From assembly GCA_036877525.1 (NCBI GenBank), contig JAZGTH010000007.1, positions 1,394,001 to 1,458,000 of the forward strand: a stretch of 64,000 bases of DNA, in the 5' to 3' direction. Positions 49,182 to 59,500 of this stretch are shown here, piece after piece. The position numbers and the translations under genes were made by a program. Source of the stretch: Chromobotia macracanthus (taxonomy: Eukaryota > Chordata > Actinopteri > Cypriniformes > Botiidae). The notes below the pieces were generated by a model. It had not been told where the DNA came from. It saw only the letters and a list, made by a program, of their open reading frames with translations, and did not search any database. Every line of letters begins with the position of its first letter. Positions within the stretch are counted from its first letter, which is position 1.

Positions 49182-52100
49182 ATAAGAAATATATGAATGT
49201 TTTTACGCTTTACTTGGAAGTATTTCAATAACAGCTTAAAATTTTGCAGATATCCTGTGGTCAAATCCTGTTACTTAAACATTATGAATTATTTTGTACT
49301 TCTTTTTACAATGACCTGAAACACGTCTATCGTGTCTCACAGACAGACTGTAACAGGATGTGAATGAAGAGCTGAAATTAGCTCACTGATATCCTGGAGC
49401 TTTTTAACTACATTTTAAAATGTTGATGTTATTGATTTCTGTAATTTTATTGAACAGGATGCAATATGTAACAGTAAGACAAATCTAACAACCAACTAAA
49501 TATGACAGAATTCATAACTGATGTCTTTACTGTTTTAAAGTGCACGTCGTTTACAGTAAGCAAAGTTTATATCACCTGTGTGTTCGGCCCAATGTGACCT
49601 CACTGTTTTCTTTACTCTCTTGTGTTTGTGTGCAGAGACCTTCCACCAGGCAAAGTGTAAGTGCACTCACCACAAACCGAAGAAGCAACTTCCTGTTGTT
49701 TATTTAGGCCACATCTCAATATGAGTGTGTGGGGAGGTGGGAGGGGTGCAGCAGAAAAGCAGTTTTAGTCTAAAATAAACAGAACACAATCATGAGAGTG
49801 TGATGGCTGAGGCCAGTTTGAATTCTGTTCCTGATCTTTCCCTGCAGCAGCAGACAGTTCTTCATACACACCAACAACACCAAAGTGATGGATGTTGAGG
49901 AGTCGACCGGCTGTCTTTCTGTCGAGTTCAGACACTTGGTACTGATGCTGAGCTCCAGCAACAGATTCTATATATTGTTCTTATTAACCTGATGTTAAAT
50001 GTCTTAAAGTAGTTTTTTGAGGAGTACGTCACCCAAATATAAAAATTCTGACATTGTTTGCTCACCCTCATGTCATTCCAAATCTATATGCTGGTATTCC
50101 TTTCCTTGGAACACAAAAAATTTTAAATGAGGAAATGAAATTTCCCTTGATCTTTTAACATATCAGAGCTCTTGGTATCATTAAAGCATCTTGCAAGTTT
50201 TGGCTAAGATCATACATGTTGATGATTACACTCGAAGGTTTCTAAAGGGGAACCCTCAAACCTGACTTTTTAAATCACAGGACTGAAAAACAGAGCAGAT
50301 AAAGGGCATAACACCATTACACCTCAGAAAAGAAATAAGATATTTAAAAACCCATGTCATGACCCCTTTAAAAATCTTCATACAGTGCTTTCCCATACAG
50401 TGACAGTTCATAGTGATCACTGTGGATTTGTCAAGCTCCACAAGGGTTAAAAAAATGTAGAAAAAGTTAAAAAGTAGACGTGGATATGATAGAATACTGA
50501 GCAAAGAGCTGTGTGAAGATTCTGTAAGAATTTGCCTTCTGTGTTCCATTAAAAAACAACGTAAATGACAGTAGGGTAAATAAATAATGAAGGAATTCTT
50601 AGATTAACTACTTTTTAAGAATAATTTTATCTTTAATAAGTGTTTGTATTCTGCAACAGCTGAAAGAGAGAAAGTGTCCCACCGGAGGAAAAGGAAATGA
50701 GGTAAGACGCAACTATTTTAGTCTGTAAGAACATTTCTGTAAAATTTGCATTAAGTAACAAAAACATTAACATTTCATTTTGGAAAGTTCTAGGGACGTT
50801 CAAAACGTTCAAAATTTAGATGTTGTATTAATGTTAGTGTTTGGTTGTAAGAACATTATGCAAACTCTTTAAATTCTGTAACAGTTTTAAAACATTCCCC
50901 AAACAAATTGTCAACCAGGCCTAAATAGAACAGAAGTAGCAAAGGCCTACCCAATGTTAACCATAGTATTTATTTATATTACACTGTTATTAACTGGAAA
51001 TGCACCATCATGCCAGTAGAGGGCAGATAACACAGGTTTGATTTTGGAATTGCTGATTGATTTCTGTGTTTCAGGGGCCGCTGTCAGTTACAGAGGAGTT
51101 ACATTCTCTCAACTTTGAGGCCATGCTGATGTTACAGGGCCTCGATATTGATCTTGAAGTATGTTTTTTATGTAAAGCTGCAATCTGTAACTTTTGCCTC
51201 TCTACCGCCATCTCTGTTTGAAACATAAAATTGCAGGTTACTTTAGGTTTCTTTTTCATTATGCATATTGAAGTCAAATGAAGCCAAACTCACATTTCCA
51301 GGAAATCCAGCCCGACAGCTCAAATTATAAATCATTATTATAAACTTACTGTTGTGAGTTGGGGTAAAGTAAGCAGATCATGTTAAACAGTGATCTGTCA
51401 TGTACTTGCTCAGTAACTGATTTTTGTTCATTTTTAACTCAAGAAGCTATGGATTAAGAAGCTTTATATTAAAACTGTTCACCCAAAAATGTACTTAATT
51501 TACATTCTAGTAATTAATTGATTTACTCAACGTCATGTATTTTCTAATCTCAAACGGGGACCATTTATAATTCAGGCTACATTTGTATTTTGTATTTTTC
51601 CTGTGTAGACTTGCTCTCTGCCACTGGTGGTCATTTCTAATGTCAGTCAGCTTCCAGGGGGCTGGGCCTCCGTCATGTGGTACAACCTGCTAACTGATGA
51701 TCCTAAAGTAAGAAAACCCTCTTCAGTACATAGAGCACATACAAAATTATATATTTTTACTGCAAAAACGTTTTGAGAACATTCCCTTTTAGTTGGGTCT
51801 ACTCTTGTTTGGTATGACACAAACAGTAATAAAGCACAAGAGGAAGGCAGAATTTAAAGACCTGTTCTGATCTGTGCAGAATCTTGGGTTCTTCAGTAGC
51901 CCATTACGGACGAGTTGGAATCAACTGTCGGAGGTTCTGAGCTGGCAGTTCTCAAGCTTTGCTGGACGAGGACTCAACAAAGAGCAGCTTAACATGCTGG
52001 GGGACAAACTTCTGGGTACGTTCTCAGCATCTTCCTGCTGAACGTTGACTGTTTCCGTCTGTCTTCGTATTGTTTCAAGAACATGCTGACGAGACTCCTG

Positions 52101-54414
52101 TTTTTGTGACCTCCATCTAAACTGTATTTTGTTTGTTTTTTAAGGTCAACATGCATCTTATAATGACTGTCAGGTTTCTTGGTCCAAGTTTTGGAAGGTA
52201 ATGCTGAATAATCTAAATGTTATGCTAGTTTAAAATGGCTCTCATGTGGCATGAAAAGCAAAGCAACTTAACTCTCATATGGTTTCTTTTTGTGGCTTTC
52301 AGGAGAACATTCCAGGCAAATCCTTCAGCTTCTGGATGTGGCTGGACTCTATCCTGGACCTCATTAAAAAACATTTACTTCCTGTTTGGATTGATGGGTC
52401 AGTGGCCTTCATGTATTTTGAGTCACAACAGTTAGATAGAATTATTGTTGATCTCAAAATTGTCAGGGTATCCACACTGGCATTAAAGGTAGGGTAAACC
52501 AAAAGAGAAGCTAGCAATAGCAACGTAGCTTTGAAAGCATAAGATCCCACCCTCCCTTCAGAGCACAAACAGGACATTCTATCATTGCATTCGGACCAAG
52601 CGCAATGATTGGACGAACATTTTAAATGTCCTGCACCTTGCACAGAAGATACATATTTATATAAATATATTTAGATCACGTTACTTAGTGATTGCTTTAA
52701 GGATGTGAAGAGACTTTCAACCAGCAAAACAAAGAATGTTTCTGGAAATAATTGGAAGTTTCGATTATTATAAGATATTCCCGTTTATGATTGCTCAACT
52801 TTTGGTTCTAAATGGATTCTGCTGTTGTTTTGGTTCTCAGTTACATTATGGGGTTTGTAAGTAAAGAGATGGAGCGTGCTTTGCTGAAGGAGAAGGAGCC
52901 CGGAACATTCCTGCTACGCTTCAGTGAAAGCCACCTCGGAGGGATTACCTTCACCTGGGTGGAGCAAGATGAAAATGGTGCGTTTGTCTACATTATATGC
53001 TATTATCCTCAAAAGAACCCAGCTAACAAGAAACGTTGGCCAACGTTCTTTAAAAGTTCTTTTAGAGTTATCAAACAATGTTCTTGCAGTAACGGAATTT
53101 TTTACATTATATAGCATGTTATTCTTAAATTGTTAGTGGAACGTTTTTTCTATAAAACAAATTTTATAGAATTTAAAAATGTTTCCATAGCATTCTTATA
53201 ACCAAGCAATAATGTTAATTTAAAGTCTAAAAACTGGATGTTTTAAACCTTCCTGGAACATTCAAAACATTTTTTAACATTTATTTACTTAATGGAAACG
53301 TTAGGGAAACCTTTTTGCAACCTAAAATTGTTAGCTGGGAATATGTTTTCAGCTGTGATCTGCCAATGTAGGAAACCATGTGTTGAGTGTCCTTTGGTAG
53401 AACAAGCAAGTCTCATGAGAAACATAGCAAGGTTCTTCAGCTTTCACCAGTTCAAATGTTCTGTTTACAGGGACACACACGTTAGAGGTTAAGAGTTAAA
53501 GAACTTCATTTCCGTGAACTGAGAGGAATTTCCAAGCTGGAGTTGTTCCAAAATGTTCCTCCTATTTGTTTTCTTCTCATTTGTCTTCATTTTATTAGGA
53601 TGTTTTGTTAAATAACCCTAAACACAATGTATCTGCAGGAGAGCGGAAGTTCATCTCTGTGGAACCGTACACCAAAAATCGTCTCAGTGCTTTAGCCATT
53701 GCTGACATCATACGGGACTATAAGGTCATCGCAGACGGTGTTGTCCCGGAGAACCCGCTGAAGTTTCTTTACCCGGACATCCCAAAGGACGAAGCTTTTG
53801 GGAAACACTACATTAGCCAACAAAACAAAGGTAAGCTGTGTGTCAGCTATCAGATAAATACTTTAAATGCTTAAACTTTATAATGCTTATGATAAGAGAT
53901 TTCTACATTTTATATTTTTAAACCACAGATGCAGAAAACCACACTACATTTATGTATGAAATTTGCATAGCATTTTGAAGGCTATTACATTTACATAATT
54001 TCAGAGTACTTATGTCAATAAAAAGCGTTTGACAATAACATGTTTTATCTATTTGTTTTAGACACTCTACATCACTACATCACAGAGCTGTTGTTATATA
54101 ACCTAGTGTTATCAAAACCTTGCACGTGCCGTCTGTAAACCACTGTTTTTGTTTTCACAGTTTGCCCTTATATTCAAACACATTTAGTTCCTGTTTCCCA
54201 TCTGAAGTGAGTATCAGGTTGTTTTGTAGTTGCTTTTAAATGTTGTGTTGATGTTTTGGTGATGCTTTACTTCTGTTTTCTCAGTGTTGCAGTGCCGCAT
54301 GTGTGCTCTTCTCCTGAACCGCCAATGTCTCCTGGAATGTTTGACATTCTGAGTCAACACCTCAGTCCCTTTGAGATCGAAAGCGCTGTAAATAACATTT
54401 CTAACCTCATTTAA
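43454..54414 (+). CDS. stat4: STAT4, signal transducer and activator of transcription 4
   Basis: A cytokine-activated transcription factor (IL-12/type I IFN signalling in mammals). Twenty-two coding exons run from ATG 43454 to TAA 54414: 43454-43581, 43899-44034, 46274-46372, 46883-46975, 47077-47155, 47272-47357, 47749-47900, 48485-48643, 48873-48965, 49056-49115, 49636-49656, 49851-49938, 50660-50701, 51075-51158, 51609-51707, 51880-52015, 52145-52197, 52303-52397, 52841-52977, 53639-53830, 54161-54206, 54285-54414. Total 735 residues (human 748), every phase consistent. Domains in order: N-terminal (MSQWKQIQQLD, close to human STAT4), coiled coil, DNA binding (VVEKQPCMPTHPQKPL), linker, SH2 (GTFLLRFSESHLGG with the phosphotyrosine-binding Arg), activating tyrosine at about 681 (CPYIQTHLVPVS) and a short tail with PMSP serine. 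The linker before the tyrosine is about 13 residues shorter than in mammals. Confidence 0.96.
44290..44412. repeat. Partial AGCTAAC-family MITE joined to a SINE fragment
   Basis: 'cgttattacaagaatgtttt' to 'gaacattagccaaaattccg' is MITE interior, directly followed by SINE-like 'gggtttaatttctagggaac'. A nested or deleted insertion in stat4 intron 2 (coding count). Confidence 0.5.
45158..45470. mobile_element. AGCTAAC-family MITE, copy 7
   Basis: 'cccagctaacagggaacgtt' to 'gttcgtacaacctatgctt'; about 313 bp, in a stat4 intron. Confidence 0.7.
45887..46120. mobile_element. AGCTAAC-family MITE, copy 8 (internal deletion)
   Basis: Both ends are present ('cccagctaacagggaacatt', 'attgttagctggg') but the element is only 234 bp, so about 90 bp of the interior is missing. 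It lies in a stat4 intron, 153 bases before the 46274 exon. Confidence 0.75.
46699..46815. repeat. tRNA-derived SINE (degraded)
   Basis: 'tacatttatgtatttggcag' and 'tatccaaagcgactatacat' are the conserved non-tRNA part; the tRNA-like end is decayed. It lies in a stat4 intron. Confidence 0.65.
47564..47666. mobile_element. Short Tc1/mariner-like MITE
   Basis: Inverted ends CAGTGCCCTCCATA and TATGGAGGGCACTG enclose 103 bp, preceded by TA. The terminal sequence resembles fish Tc1-type ends. No transposase is present. It lies in the stat4 intron before exon 47749. Confidence 0.75.
48142..48348. mobile_element. AGCTAAC-family MITE, copy 9 (shortened)
   Basis: 'cccagctaacaattttaggt' to 'agaatgttgggctgggt'; about 207 bp with part of the interior lost, in a stat4 intron. 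Confidence 0.65.
49145..49178. repeat. (TA)n microsatellite
   Basis: An uninterrupted TA run flanked by inverted 'tatattctatata', in a stat4 intron. Confidence 0.95.
50030..50185. repeat. Cyprinid interspersed repeat, 'caccctcatgtcattccaaa' type
   Basis: Contains 'tgctcaccctcatgtcattc' and 'ttggaacacaaaaaatttta', hallmarks of an abundant carp-family repeat. It lies in a stat4 intron. Confidence 0.6.
50722..50920. mobile_element. AGCTAAC-family MITE, partial copy
   Basis: Family interior ('gttctagggacgttcaaaac', 'gtaacagttttaaaacattc') without either terminal repeat, in a stat4 intron 20 bases after exon 50660-50701. Confidence 0.6.
51174..51455. repeat. Interspersed repeat, 'aagctgcaatc' family
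   Basis: 'aaagctgcaatctgtaactt' through 'caaattataaatcattatta' to 'cagtgatctgtcatgtac'; the longest copy of this family in the window, in a stat4 intron. Confidence 0.65.
52483..52765. mobile_element. Diverged TTAA MITE in stat4
   Basis: Starts 'ttaaaggtagggtaaacc' and shares 'gaagctagcaatagcaacgt' and the later 'gagactttcaaccagcaaaa' with the element at 7824-8150; the far end is eroded. Confidence 0.6.
53018..53339. mobile_element. AGCTAAC-family MITE, copy 10
   Basis: 'cccagctaacaagaaacgtt' to 'cctaaaattgttagctggg'; 322 bp with both ends intact, in a stat4 intron 41 bases after the 52977 exon end. Confidence 0.8.
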
Positions 54415-54706
54415 AGCTCTCTGTGTGTGTGTAAAGATGTCTGAGGCCATGTTAAAACCTGTATTTTTATTTAAACCAGGAGTTTTTTCCCAGAAAGTGA
54501 AGTCTAAAATATCTCTAGGTCAGAAACGTCAGGTTTCCTCGCTTTTCACATTTCAGATCTCACAGATAATGTGGATCATCAGGTTTTGCACAGACGTGTT
54601 TAAACATTCCAGCTGCTTAAGTAAATAGGGGATGTACAAAATACTAAAACATTCTGAAATTCATTTTCATTCCTCAGTTTAGCCTTTTATTCAAACTGTT
54701 ATGCTG

Positions 54707-54712
54707 AATAAA
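54707..54712 (+). terminator. stat4 polyadenylation signal
   Basis: AATAAA about 290 bases after the stat4 stop codon. Confidence 0.5.
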
Positions 54713-55440
54713 CTTTTAGGCAGGCTGGTGGTCGTAGATGTTTTGGAATTTTTCGCTGTATTTTTGTTGATATTTCTATCAAAATTGTGGGAAATTTATG
54801 TGGGCTGTTACAAACGGCCTAAACATCAAGAGCTTTATTGCACAAACTAACGTAACAGGAACTGAGCTGACAGTGGTTCTCGTTTACGTTGTAGATGAGT
54901 TCACCATAGACGGAGCAACGACCTCACGTCACTTGGATTCTGGAGGTTTCTGAAACCTTATTCCAGTTTCTTCACTTCTCTGCCTGTGGGCCACTATAAT
55001 GTAACATTGAGCCTTTTGACCTGCTGACATATATTGTTATTATTAAACTATATCACAGATAAATCGTTCATAATTCTCAATATTTCACTTCTGGTCTAAC
55101 ATGTGTTTATGTACATATTTACGACAGCTTGTTGTTTGTTGTATTGTTTTCTATAATAAACACATGTGATCTCGTTGTTTTAGATGCTTGCACATTTTAC
55201 CTCCGACCCGAATAAATCGCACCCGAACCAGCGAACGTTCCCGCAGCGTTTCCAAACGTTCAGAAGCGTTATTACGAAGGTCAGCACGTAAAACGTTACA
55301 TCAACGTTACTCCAGCACCTCTGCAAAACGTTCCAGTAACAACCTCTGACGTACGTGATGATAACGCCGAGAGACGCTTTACAGGACGTTATTGGGGACT
55401 GCACGGGGGCGCAGTGCGCATGCGTCCGTGTTTCGGTATC
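54713..55440. other. Intergenic between stat4 and stat1
   Basis: No gene is seen. At 55230-55345 the word AACGTT/GAACGTT recurs about five times, with several CGTT halves; it may be a diverged MITE relative, since that family is AACGTT-rich, or a CpG-rich upstream block of the stat1 promoter. Confidence 0.4.
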
Positions 55441-55734
55441 GATCCGCGCGCCGGTTCGTTAACTCTCACTTTCTCGGAAAGCACGTGATGGCCGGAAGCG
55501 TCGGTTTCACTTCTCACTTCGGTGACGTTTTCTCCGGCGGTGACGCGTTACGTTTGCTCGTCTTTATTCAACGCGTCAGACGGGCTGATCACCGGGAGAA
55601 AACGGAGCGCGTCCCCGCGTCTGACCGGCGCGGTTTCCCGGTTAATAAGTTTCTGTTTCCTCTTCGGTTGCGCTTCGGCGTGACGAGGGGAGGGGCTTCG
55701 CTTATATATAGCGACCTGTCGCCGAAGGGGCGTG
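55441..55734 (+). promoter_or_regulatory. stat1 promoter with GAS, ISRE and TATA-like elements
   Basis: A CpG-rich stretch upstream of stat1 holds TTCTCGGAA at 55471-55479 (TTCnnnGAA, a GAS match), AGTTTCTGTTTCC at 55648-55660 (a full AGTTTCnnTTTCC ISRE match) and TATATATA at about 55703-55710. Spacing suggests transcription starting near 55735. The elements predict induction by interferon and autoregulation by STAT dimers or ISGF3. The sites are seen; the function is inferred. Confidence 0.72.
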
Positions 55735-55950
55735 GTTTACCAGCCGCACGCGGACGTTGATTGGCTGTCGTCGCCTCTGACTGTAAATATTATAAACGCG
55801 GCCTTATGATTGGTTTATAATCCCACTGGGGCAGAACCTGCAGCACTAGTTCATGTCTTGCAGCTTTTGGGTCATTAAAGGGGATATAAAGTTGAAGAAG
55901 AGCAGAATAAACTTCAGTATAAAGTCCTGAGAGCTCCTCCATGTTCAAAG
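55735..55950 (+). other. Probable stat1 5' non-coding exon
   Basis: It ends at the donor TTCAAAG|gtaatt (55950/55951). The start is inferred from the TATA-like element. The next acceptor (ctgcag) sits immediately before the stat1 ATG at 56504. Confidence 0.5.
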
Positions 55951-56503
55951 GTAATTTAAAAGTTCACCTTTCATTCTGATAGGAAAACTTTACCATTGAT
56001 CCTTTTAAGAAATCAATACAGTGTTGATGGGACTGATAGTTTATTTAATTAGTTGCATTTATGTTATACAGCCTTTAATATGAGAATGTTTGTTCTTCTA
56101 AACTATTCTAGGAAAACGATGCAGTCGAATGCAGTTTGCTAAATGTTTATTATGGGATGTCGGATGAATAAACATCTGAAATATTTCAGACAGTTAAAAA
56201 CTCTGAAATGAATCTGTAATGATTTTTAAGAATCAACACAGAATTACAATAAGATTGTAATGTTAGTTTTTAATTAACTGAATAACATTTGTTGTAAAAG
56301 TAATAGTTTAATAATCAATTCTACAAATAATCATTACAATACATTATTAATGAGCTAGTTTATTGGTATTATTATTATGTAATTCATTATTACTTTTATG
56401 TTACGTTAATATCATTTCACATTTACTGATGGCTGAAAGTTAATCTCTAAAGACCGGATGTTCTGGCTCTTCTGTAATAAGGACTGAGCTTTTCTGTCTG
56501 CAG

Positions 56504-59500
56504 ATGACACTGTGGCACCAGCTGCAGCTGCTGGACTCTCTGTATTTAGAGCAAGTGGACCAGCTTTACAATGATGCTTTTCCCATGGAGATCCGGCAGT
56601 ATCTCAGTCAGTGGCTCGAGAGTCATGACTGGTGAGAATGAAATAGTTCAAATATATAAAATATTAGAATATTCAATATTTAAAAGCCTAATCTGCAGTG
56701 TATGTTACGTTTTTGATTACTTTTTGTTAATGAGGATTGTGTTTTAATTTCATTAATGAATGTTTGTTGTTGGTTGTAGGGATTCAATCGCAAGTGATGA
56801 ATCCGTGGCAACGCTGCGCTTTCATGAGCTCTTGAATCAGCTGGATGAGCACTACAGCTGTCTCAGTCTGGAAAACAACTTCCTGTTACAGCATAATATA
56901 CGCAAAATCAAGCATAATTTACAGGTGCACAGTGTTGCCCAAAAATATGACATTTAAAATTCATATGAATGTTATTACATATAATATATTATATGGCACA
57001 GCTATAAATAATTATGTTGTATCAGATGCACTTCCAGGAAGATCCAGTTCACATGGCCATGATCATATCCAACACATTGAATGAGGAGCGGAAGATTCTG
57101 GACACTGCCATTAATTCTAAAGTAAGGCACACATTTACATTGATGTGCTACACTGGCCAAACGTACATAGTATTTGTCTTTATTCATATTCAAGTACTGT
57201 ACATGCCGGGTTTTGTCTTCAGGGTAAATCTGATTTATTTGAGGGGAGTTTGATGATGGAACAACAAAACGAGCTGAAAAATGAAGTCAACAGTTTGAGA
57301 AAGAGTGTGCAGGTGAACATCAGACACTTTTAGATGAAAAAATAGCTGAGCAACCTGAGGCATTTATCACAATTCTTATTCACCTTCACATTTTAAAATA
57401 ATGTATCACTAAACTAACTTTCCAGCTAATGGGGAATGTTCTCAGAACGTTTTCTAACATTTTTACCATTTCTGTTACTTAATGGAAACGTTAGGGAAAC
57501 ATTCTTAGACTTTAAATTGTTAGCTGGGTTGCCACCCAGTTTTTCTTCATTACATTGTTATCATTTTGACCTGATAATGTAATTTTATGGTGACGTACCC
57601 AAGAAATTAATTCTAACAATCAATTTACAAACACAATTTCTTTTAGTTTAACTAACTTTTAGTTTAGTTTAGTTTTGAGCACACATGACATTACGTTGTG
57701 GTTCAACAGGAAGTGGAACAGGACATTAATGCTCTGGAAGATGTACAAGACGAGTATGATTTCAAGAAAAAGACCCTGCAGCATCAAGGTCGCAAGAGAG
57801 TATTTAATAACTCTAATAGCTCTTAAAGAAAACTATATATTAGACTTTATAATGTTATCTGTTTTTGATTAGATTCATGTTTTTCACAATCATTGTAGTG
57901 TGTGCAATCATTCTGAAACTAATATGGTATTTTCTTCTTTACATAGTGGAAGTTGATATGAATGGCCAGATAACAAAAGAGGTTGAGCAGGAGGAAACGG
58001 TCATCAGACAAATGTTTATTAAGCTCAACCAAAAAAGAGACGTGAGGATTAAATACACACTGATTTAACTGCAAATGACGATTAAAATCAATGCTGCCAC
58101 TGTGTATTCTGACAGTTATGTGTGTGTATGTGTCTGTGTGTGTGTGTTTGTTTGTGTGTCTGTGTGCATGGATTGTGTGTGTGTGTGTGTGTGTGCAGAT
58201 GGTAATTAAGGAAATAGCTAATGCACTGACTCTAACTGAGAAGATTCAGCACACACTCATTTCAGATGAACTACCTAAATGGAAGCACAGACAGCAGATG
58301 GCCTGCATTGGAGGCCCACCCAACGCTTGCTTGGACAAACTGCAGAGCTGGTGAGAACCTCTAGAGGGTGCTGTTTATACCGCCACATTACTCAAATTTG
58401 ACCAATGACAACACTTGAGTATGCATATTTAATCCATTTCTTATATCCATCTTCCACCCAAATCTATTACTAATGCTTAAAGGCAGGGTAGACGATTTTT
58501 CTAGAAACATTATTTGAGATCTTATGCTTTCAAAGCTAGCTTGCTATTGCTAGACTCATGAATTGTGAATTGTGTTGCAGGTTCACGTTGGTGGCAGAAT
58601 GTCTGCAGCAGATTCGTCAGCAGCTGAAGAAGGTTCTGGAACTGGTGCAGAAATTCACCTATGACAACGACCCCCTCACCCTGGGCAAGAGTCGGCTGGA
58701 TGATCAAGCTCTTTCACTCTTCAAAAACCTTATATCAAAGTGAGATAGAACCCTGAACACACCCTGAACATCAGTAAACGTTCTGAGTTTCATGTTATCT
58801 GGGTTATTGATCGAGTGGGGGGATTGATTTGTGGCTTGAACTTTGTGGCATGTGATGAAAGGATGAAAACAGGCTGACAATATGAAAGTGGTTGTGTTGT
58901 GTTTTCAGTTCTCTTGTAGTGGAGAGACAGCCGTGCATGCCCACACATCCACACAGACCTCTGGTGATAAAGACAGGAGTTCAGTTCACTGTGAAGATCA
59001 GGTATTCACAGGGTATCACTGGGTTTTCCACAAACATTTTAATAACACTCATTTTAATATAATGTAAATGCCTGGGAAAAGAGTTTGTTATTGTGTAGCT
59101 GAAATCTTTTAAGATTTTTGAAATGTAAATACAAAATACTTTATGATTTTGTAGATCACTTGTCAGACTTCCAGAGCTGACCTGTCAACTCAAAGTGAAG
59201 GTATTTATTGACAAGTAAGTGTGTGTCTGTCTATCCATCTATCTCTGTCTGTCTGTTTAATTTAGATAAATGGATCTGCCTGTCTGAATTAATTCATGTT
59301 TTTTTTTTAGGAATTTAACATCATTAAGCCAGATGACAGGGTATGCTTCATTCTACATAGTAATTTACAGCCCAGATGAAAACTTTAGCTTTTTTTCAAA
59401 AATTAAAATTCTGTCAATTTATTAATACTCATAATTTATTCATGCCATACTAGGGGTATGTGACTTTCTTTCATCAGTCGAACTCAATCTAAGTTATATT

